Source: Brevundimonas sp. UBA2388 (lineage in GTDB: Bacteria > Pseudomonadota > Alphaproteobacteria > Caulobacterales > Caulobacteraceae). Taken from it: DNA of 10,216 nucleotides. A program made the position numbers and the translations under genes. The notes under the pieces are model-generated. The model made no database searches. It saw only the letters and a list, made by a program, of their open reading frames with translations, and was not told the DNA's origin. Below are positions 5,694 through 10,216 of the stretch, piece after piece (the first letter of the stretch is position 1; each line of letters opens with the position of its first letter). The DNA lies in assembly GCA_002343425.1 (NCBI GenBank), contig DDSO01000115.1, forward strand, positions 1-10,216, given 5' to 3'.

Positions 5694-7583
5694 CTAGCGG
5701 GAAATGCGCAACTGCTTGATGTCCCGACCGATGGCCGCGAAGGCCTCTGACAGATCGCCGCCGTCGGCGGGCAGGAAGACATTGGCCGGCGTCGAGGCGC
5801 AGTCCGCCAGCACATCGGCTTCGTCCGTTCCGGCGGTGATCCCGAACCCGACCGTATAGACGACCACGCCCTGGGCCTTCATGGCGGTGCAAAGGGTCCG
5901 GCTCTGCTCGAACGGGTCGCCATTGGTCGCATCACAGTCGATCTTGGCGCTGTTGGCGCCGGAGCCCGAGCCGGCCTGCCGCGAGATGACCCCGCTGCAG
6001 TAGGGCGTATTGAACGCCCCGTCGGTCATGATGACCACGGCCTTCAGGGTTTCGGCGGAGTTGTAGACCGCCGCGCCGTTTGAAGGCCACAGGCTGTTCC
6101 AGTTCGGGGAGACCATATACCAGCCCCAGGCGATACCGATCTGGCCGGCGGTCGAGCCGGACGCCGCGAAGGCATCGATCCGGGACTTGATAGTCGCGGC
6201 GTTGCTGGACAGCGGCAGGATGGCGTCCTCGATGCAGGTGCCGTCGATGTTCGGATAGTGACGCCCGACCCAGGAGGAGGCGCCGGTCGGGGCCGCTTCC
6301 GTAACGGCCTGGGCGCCGACGCGTTCGGTCACGCAGCCGCTGATCCTGTGGGTCTGGAGGTCGCCGTCCATGTTCTCGAAGGCGAAATAGGTCGTGCCGC
6401 CGCCGCGCGCGCTCCAGGCCCTTCCGCCCGAGGTGTAGGGGGACAACGAGGTTTCCGTCAGGTCGATGGTGAAGCTGTTGGTCTGGGCGTTGCCGACCAG
6501 ATGGCTCTGGTCGTTGATCTGGGTCATCCCGCCGACATTGGTGATGTAGACGTATTCGTTGTTGGCCATGCCGTGGTTGGCGGCGGTGATGGTGATCGAA
6601 CAGTCGTTGTTCTGGCAGCGCTGAACCCGCCCGGCGCTGCCGGAATAGGTCCCGTAGTTGGTGCCGTTCACCCGGTTGCCCGCCATGGTGTAGAGCTCGA
6701 AGGTGTTGGTGGTCCTGTTGCGCACCTCGTAGGGCTTGTTGTTCAGCTGGGTCATGCCCGTCGCGCCGGTGATCCAGACCACGTCGCCGTTCGAGAAGCC
6801 GTGGCTGGCCGAGGTGATGACGACGGGCCGCGCCTTGCTCGCCGCGGTGATGGTTTTGGGGGTTCCTGCCAGGTTGATGACCGCGCCGGTGATGTTCACC
6901 GAGGTGGAGACGCCGCCGCGGGCGGTGGTGACATGGGCGCCCGGATTGACCGAGTTGGAATAGGGCACCAGGGCGACCTTGGAATACCAGGGGGTCTGGA
7001 CCGGCTGGACGACCAGGTCGACCAGTTCCTTGGCCGCAGCCTTCAGGTCGATGAGTCTCTGGCCGGCCATCGAGCCGGTAATGTCCAGAACCAGAGCGAC
7101 CTCGATGTTGCGCGAAGAGCGATCGACCTCGGAACGGGCGCCGACCGGCAGATAGTCGTCCATGAATTTGCCGTAGGGCGGCAGGACGATGTTGGCGACC
7201 AGGGTCTTCACATCGACCTTCGACGAGGCGACCACCACATCGTCGCCATTCAGGACAAAGGAGGTGTCGCCTTCGCGCAGGGTGATCTCCGGATAGGCTT
7301 TCAGGTTGGCGCGCAGGGACGCCAGGCCGACACGCTGAAGGTCGGCGTTGGCCGTATAGGGCGACCGGGCGGCGGCAAGGGCGGCGGCGTCGAGGGCATC
7401 CTGCAGATTGACCCGCACGGTTGAGGCGCGGTGGATGTCCACGCCGCCGACCGTGATCAGGACCAGCACTGGAATACTGAGGCCGAACAGCATGGCGACA
7501 TTGCCGCGCGCATCGCCGGCCATGCGCTGTGCGAAGGCGCGCAGACTGCGGCCCAGACCGTCAAACCAGGATTTCCGCCCCAT
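5694..7583 (-). CDS. TadG-like membrane-anchored von Willebrand A protein with inserted FCCH-like repeats (copy 2)
   Basis: A 629-residue paralogue of the 3720-5588 product, in tandem and on the same strand, with the same order: basic start, membrane segment (about residues 28-48), conserved linker, vWA domain, and a C-terminus ending RISR. By eye, residues 24-167 match the other copy at roughly four positions in five. The metal-site motif is D167-I-T169-G-S171, with T478 and D521 as the likely partners. The insertion holds two FCCH-like repeats (about 253-317 and 329-387), each with an HG turn and a GMTQ(I/L)N core. Cysteines 323, 328, 417 and 450 match those of the paralogue, suggesting periplasmic disulphides. 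ATG 7583 is preceded by GGATGAGG. Being first in transcription order, it may be co-transcribed with copy 1 across a 105-base gap. A role in a Tad pilus or adhesion is inferred from the family only. Confidence 0.85.
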   Translation of the reverse strand: MGRKSWFDGLGRSLRAFAQRMAGDARGNVAMLFGLSIPVLVLITVGGVDIHRASTVRVNLQDALDAAALAAARSPYTANADLQRVGLASLRANLKAYPEITLREGDTSFVLNGDDVVVASSKVDVKTLVANIVLPPYGKFMDDYLPVGARSEVDRSSRNIEVALVLDITGSMAGQRLIDLKAAAKELVDLVVQPVQTPWYSKVALVPYSNSVNPGAHVTTARGGVSTSVNITGAVINLAGTPKTITAASKARPVVITSASHGFSNGDVVWITGATGMTQLNNKPYEVRNRTTNTFELYTMAGNRVNGTNYGTYSGSAGRVQRCQNNDCSITITAANHGMANNEYVYITNVGGMTQINDQSHLVGNAQTNSFTIDLTETSLSPYTSGGRAWSARGGGTTYFAFENMDGDLQTHRISGCVTERVGAQAVTEAAPTGASSWVGRHYPNIDGTCIEDAILPLSSNAATIKSRIDAFAASGSTAGQIGIAWGWYMVSPNWNSLWPSNGAAVYNSAETLKAVVIMTDGAFNTPYCSGVISRQAGSGSGANSAKIDCDATNGDPFEQSRTLCTAMKAQGVVVYTVGFGITAGTDEADVLADCASTPANVFLPADGGDLSEAFAAIGRDIKQLRISR

Positions 7584-7654
7584 CGCCTCATCCGCCCGTG
7601 GTTCAGGCGCGATGCGGTCCGTCCGCGCCTATCCGGGGCAAATTGAGCGCGCAC

Positions 7655-7686
7655 GGTTAAGCGATGCGCCCACACCAAAGGTTAAC
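7655..7686 (-). promoter_or_regulatory. Two TTAACC (CtrA-half-site-like) motifs upstream of TadG-like copy 2
   Basis: TTAACC occurs twice on the minus strand, at 7685-7680 (as GTTAACC) and 7660-7655, starting 102 and 77 bases before the ATG and 25 bases apart. The spacing is not the TTAA-N7-TTAAC full CtrA site, but two half-sites in an otherwise G/C-rich 153-base gap are notable. The gap holds no gene; the remainder contains only short G/C palindromes (such as CGCGGCCGCG at 7711-7720). Confidence 0.35.
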
Positions 7687-7736
7687 GCGGCGATTTTCTC
7701 ACCAGGCGATCGCGGCCGCGGGCGAAGTCCCGCTCG

Positions 7737-9608
7737 TCAGGCCTCCCAGCCGCAGTCCTTGCCGCGGTTTTGTGCGGTCAGCCAGGTGTTCAGCGGGGCG
7801 AAATAGGCGGCCACGGCAGAGGCGTCGTTCTCGCGCTGGCCGGTGAAGGCCTCCATCGCCTCGGGCCAGGGCCGCGACTGGCCCATCTCCATCATGGCGT
7901 TGAAGCGGGCGCCGACCTCGGTATTCCCGTAGACGGAGCAACGGTGCAGCGGCCCGGTCCAGCCCGCCTGTTCACAGGCGGCCTGGTGGAACTGGAACTG
8001 GTAGATGTGGGCCAGGAAGTAGCGGGTGTACGGCGTATTGCCGGGGATATGATATTTGGCGCCGGGGTCGAAGGCATTGGCCGGACGGGGTCCGGGCGGG
8101 ACGAGGCCCTGATAGCGCAGCATGTTGGCCGACCAGGCGTCATTGTATTCGGCCGGGCTGGTCTCACCGTTGAACACGCCCCAGCGCCAGCGGTCGACCA
8201 TCAGGCCGAAGGGCATGAAGGCGATCTTGTCGAGCGCCATCTTGAGCAGGAAGGGAATGTCCTCCGCCTCGCCGGGCACGGAGTCCAGGAGGCCGATCTG
8301 GTTGAGATAGGTCGGCGTCAGGGCCGACAGGCCGACGAAGTCCCCGATGGCTTCGTGGAAGCCGTCGTTCGCCCCGTTTTTGAACAGGAAGGGCTGATCC
8401 TTGTAGGCGCGCTGGTAGTAGTTGTGCCCGAGTTCATGGTGGACCGTGTAGAAGTCCTCGGCGTTGACCTCGGTGCACATCTTGATGCGGATGTCCTCGA
8501 GGTTGTCGAGGTCCCAGGCCGAGGCGTGGCAGACCACCTCGCGGTCGCGCGGACGGGTGATCTGGCTGCGCTCCCAGAAGGTCTCCGGCAGTTCGGGCAG
8601 GCCCATCGAGACGTAGAAGCCCTCGCCCGTCTCGACCATCCTGCGCGCGTCATAGCCTGAAGCGACCAGCCGCTCGGTCATGTCATAGCTGGAGGCGCCG
8701 CCCGTGGCCGGGGCCACGACGTCATAGATATTGCCCCACTGCTGCGACCACATATTGCCCAGCAGGTCGGCGCGGATCGGGCCGCTGTCGGGCTGGACGG
8801 CGTCGCCGTATCTCTCGTTCAGCCGGCTGCGGACATAGCAGTGCAGGTTTTCGTAGAAGGGTTTGACCTGGGCCCAGAGTCGGTCGGTCTCGGCGGCGAA
8901 GGCGTCCGGCTCCATGTCATAGCCGGCGCGCCACATGGCGCCGGTGTCGGCGAAGCCCAGTTCGGCGGCGCCCTCATTGGCGATGGCGACCATGCGGGCA
9001 TAGTCCGGCGCCATGACCGGCGAGATGGTCCGCCAGCCTTCGTACAGGGCGCGGGCCTCGGCCGGGTCCCGGGTCGCGGCGAGGAGGGCGGAAGCCTCCT
9101 CAAGCGTGATCTGGCGGCCCTGGTATTCGAACTTTCCGGTTGCGTAGGTCGAGTCCAGCCGGGTGGTGATCTCGGCCAGTTCGCCCGCGGCGCCGGGACG
9201 GTTGGGGGCCGGCAGGACGATGCCGAGACGCAGCAGGTTCAGCTTGCGCCGCACGTCGCCGGGCACCTCGACGTCGTTGAACCGGGCCGCGCCGTTGGCC
9301 AGTTCGACCTGCAGCTCGGTGTATTCGGCATTGATCCGGCTCTCGAGCCACATGGTGTCGTGGGTGATGTTGGTGGCGCGGGTCCACTGGATGCGGGCGG
9401 CCTCCTCGCTCAGGGCGGCGAGGCGGGTTTCAGCGTTGGCGACGAAGGCGGCGGCGGCTTCGGCGGTCGCGGGGGCCGGGGCGTCTGCCGCAGGGGCGAC
9501 GGCGGCGCTTTCCGACGTTGCCGCGCCACCCATTCCCAGGGCCGCGCAGGCGGTCAGGCTCAGGCCGAGGGCGCCGACGGCGGCGGCGGTCATCAGGGTG
9601 CGTTTCAT
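7737..9608 (-). CDS. M2-family peptidyl-dipeptidase (angiotensin-converting-enzyme homologue), lipoprotein
   Basis: This 623-residue zinc peptidase should release C-terminal dipeptides from peptides in the periplasm. The signal peptide ends in the canonical lipobox LTAC, so C21 is lipidated; an Ala/Pro-rich linker follows to about residue 50. The catalytic domain has HELGH (H391, E392, H395) and E419 in HEAIGD, 28 residues from the first His as in human ACE. The second active-site cluster is intact: K518, H520 (KYHIP), Y527, R529 and Y530 (PYTRYF), matching ACE K511, H513, Y520, chloride-binding R522 and Y523. The length fits one ACE domain. AAGGAGGA (9622-9615) directly abuts ATG 9614, so ATG 9608, with proper spacing, is the likely start; the longer open frame reaching 9932 is upstream noise over mtgA. 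It follows mtgA on the same strand by 95 bases. The natural substrate is unknown; peptide scavenging is the simplest role. Confidence 0.95.
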   Translation of the reverse strand: MKRTLMTAAAVGALGLSLTACAALGMGGAATSESAAVAPAADAPAPATAEAAAAFVANAETRLAALSEEAARIQWTRATNITHDTMWLESRINAEYTELQVELANGAARFNDVEVPGDVRRKLNLLRLGIVLPAPNRPGAAGELAEITTRLDSTYATGKFEYQGRQITLEEASALLAATRDPAEARALYEGWRTISPVMAPDYARMVAIANEGAAELGFADTGAMWRAGYDMEPDAFAAETDRLWAQVKPFYENLHCYVRSRLNERYGDAVQPDSGPIRADLLGNMWSQQWGNIYDVVAPATGGASSYDMTERLVASGYDARRMVETGEGFYVSMGLPELPETFWERSQITRPRDREVVCHASAWDLDNLEDIRIKMCTEVNAEDFYTVHHELGHNYYQRAYKDQPFLFKNGANDGFHEAIGDFVGLSALTPTYLNQIGLLDSVPGEAEDIPFLLKMALDKIAFMPFGLMVDRWRWGVFNGETSPAEYNDAWSANMLRYQGLVPPGPRPANAFDPGAKYHIPGNTPYTRYFLAHIYQFQFHQAACEQAGWTGPLHRCSVYGNTEVGARFNAMMEMGQSRPWPEAMEAFTGQRENDASAVAAYFAPLNTWLTAQNRGKDCGWEA

Positions 9609-9676
9609 GGACATTCCTCCTTGCGCGGTATTTCCCCGCGTCGTTCGGCGCGCAGGTGAGGGGAGGGAGACGGTCG

Positions 9677-9682
9677 CGTCAA
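9677..9682 (-). promoter_or_regulatory. Candidate -35 element (TTGACG) before the M2 peptidase gene
   Basis: TTGACG on the minus strand sits in the 95-base gap between mtgA and the peptidase gene, 69 bases before the start. It matches the alphaproteobacterial -35 consensus well, but I see no convincing -10 hexamer 16-18 bases downstream. There is no terminator after mtgA either, so transcription from mtgA is an alternative. Confidence 0.2.
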
Positions 9683-9703
9683 GCTGCGCCTTTGGCCAGC
9701 GAC

Positions 9704-10216
9704 TCAACCCAGGACGCAGGCGGCCAGACCCTGTTCGCGGACCGTGCCCATGGCGGCCTGGATGCGTGAGGTGCGGCGGCGGACATAGGGCCCGGGCGCG
9801 GAGGCGCTGTAGCGTCGCGGGGAGGGCAGGATCGCGGCGAGGCGGGCGGCCTCGCGGGCGGTCAGATCGTCCGCCGACTTGCCGAACCAGTGCTGCGAGG
9901 CGGCCTCGGCGCCGTAGACGCCGGGGGCCCATTCGGCGACGTTGAGATAGACTTCCATGATCCGTCGCTTGCCCCAGACGATTTCTATGGCGACGGTGTA
10001 GCCGGCCTCCAGACCCTTGCGGACCCAGTCGCGGCTGGGCCAGAGGAAGGCGTTCTTGGCCGTCTGCTGGCTGATGGTCGAGCCGCCGGCGACGAGCCGG
10101 CCCTTTTTCAGGTTCTTCGCGACGGCGTTCTGGATGCCTTCGACGTCGAAACCTTCGTGGTCGAGGAATTTCGCGTCCTCGGCGGCGACGATCGCGCGCT
10201 TGAGATGGATCGAGAT
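9704..10216 (-). CDS. mtgA: Monofunctional peptidoglycan glycosyltransferase MtgA (5' end outside window)
   Basis: The last 170 residues and the stop of a GT51-family transglycosylase that polymerises lipid II into glycan strands at the periplasmic face of the inner membrane. The visible part begins inside the catalytic domain. It includes the first signature motif AAEDAKFLDHEG, whose Glu (codon 10180-10178) is the catalytic base; the second motif GGSTISQQTAKN; the KRRIMEVYLN motif; and the GVYGAEAASQHWFGK segment with the late helix LTAREAARLAAILPSP. The chain ends soon after this domain with no transpeptidase, as expected for the monofunctional enzyme rather than a class A penicillin-binding protein. 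The N-terminal membrane anchor is missing because the window ends. An ATG at 9958 is internal and not the start. It lies just upstream of the M2 peptidase gene on the same strand. Confidence 0.93.
   Translation of the reverse strand: MSIHLKRAIVAAEDAKFLDHEGFDVEGIQNAVAKNLKKGRLVAGGSTISQQTAKNAFLWPSRDWVRKGLEAGYTVAIEIVWGKRRIMEVYLNVAEWAPGVYGAEAASQHWFGKSADDLTAREAARLAAILPSPRRYSASAPGPYVRRRTSRIQAAMGTVREQGLAACVLG

Noticed and set aside
4430..6860. A ubiquitin-like conjugation system suggested by the E1-FCCH-like repeats
   Set aside because: There is no adenylating domain, catalytic cysteine domain or ubiquitin-like protein. The repeats are better read as small beta modules of extracellular proteins.
6258..7424. 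A long plus-strand open frame (388 codons) antisense to TadG-like copy 2
   Set aside because: The translation is Gly/Val/Asp-rich low-complexity sequence without motifs, typical of the reverse strand of a high-GC gene. The minus-strand protein has clear domains.
7718..7733. A terminator hairpin just after the M2 peptidase gene
   Set aside because: Only a 5-bp stem (GCGGG/CCCGC) and no adjacent T-tract, so it cannot be supported as an intrinsic terminator.
7770..8660. A plus-strand open frame of 296 codons antisense to the M2 peptidase gene
   Set aside because: It overlaps the catalytic region of a well-identified enzyme, has no recognisable domain and is explained by codon bias on the other strand.
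9609..9932. An N-terminal extension of the M2 peptidase frame up to 9932
   Set aside because: It would overlap most of the mtgA 3' end. The Arg/Pro-rich extension precedes a perfect lipoprotein signal peptide with a strong ribosome binding site at 9622-9615.

Overview
The window looks like chromosomal DNA of a high-GC alphaproteobacterium, most likely Caulobacterales (Brevundimonas or a close relative). This rests on strong G/C at third codon positions, the protein families present (an M2 angiotensin-converting-enzyme-like lipoprotein, TadG-like von Willebrand proteins, a YiaD-type OmpA lipoprotein) and GTTAACC motifs that resemble CtrA half-sites. The genus is inferred from family knowledge, not from a marker gene. 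I see no rRNA, tRNA, CRISPR array, insertion sequence or prophage.

Layout. Bases 1-57 are the last codons of a plus-strand OmpA-type protein, closed by a strong terminator (89-120). A UDP-glucose 6-dehydrogenase gene follows (207-1511, plus). Its stop overlaps that of a convergent, probably real, 56-residue single-pass membrane protein (1508-1678, minus). A terminator at 1756-1791 closes the next minus-strand gene, an OmpA/YiaD-like lipoprotein with a glycine zipper (1847-2521). Divergent from it is an isopenicillin-N-synthase-family Fe(II) dioxygenase (2698-3672, plus). The rest is on the minus strand, transcribed right to left: the 3' part of mtgA (9704-10216), an M2-family peptidyl-dipeptidase lipoprotein (7737-9608), and two tandem TadG-like paralogues (5694-7583 and 3720-5588).

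Most of these proteins act at the cell envelope: precursor supply for uronic-acid polysaccharides (Ugd), peptidoglycan polymerisation (MtgA), outer-membrane/peptidoglycan tethering (the OmpA proteins), periplasmic peptide trimming (M2 peptidase) and a pilus- or surface-associated pair (TadG-like). The dioxygenase is the exception and has no visible pathway partner.

The most notable part is the TadG-like pair. Each has a TadE/G-type N-terminal membrane anchor and a von Willebrand A domain split by an insertion that carries two beta-rich repeats resembling the E1-FCCH-like modules often found in phage tail and adhesive proteins. The anchor and vWA parts are very similar between the copies, while the inserted modules have diverged. 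Both genes are preceded by a GTTAACC motif and followed by a perfect 14-bp palindrome.
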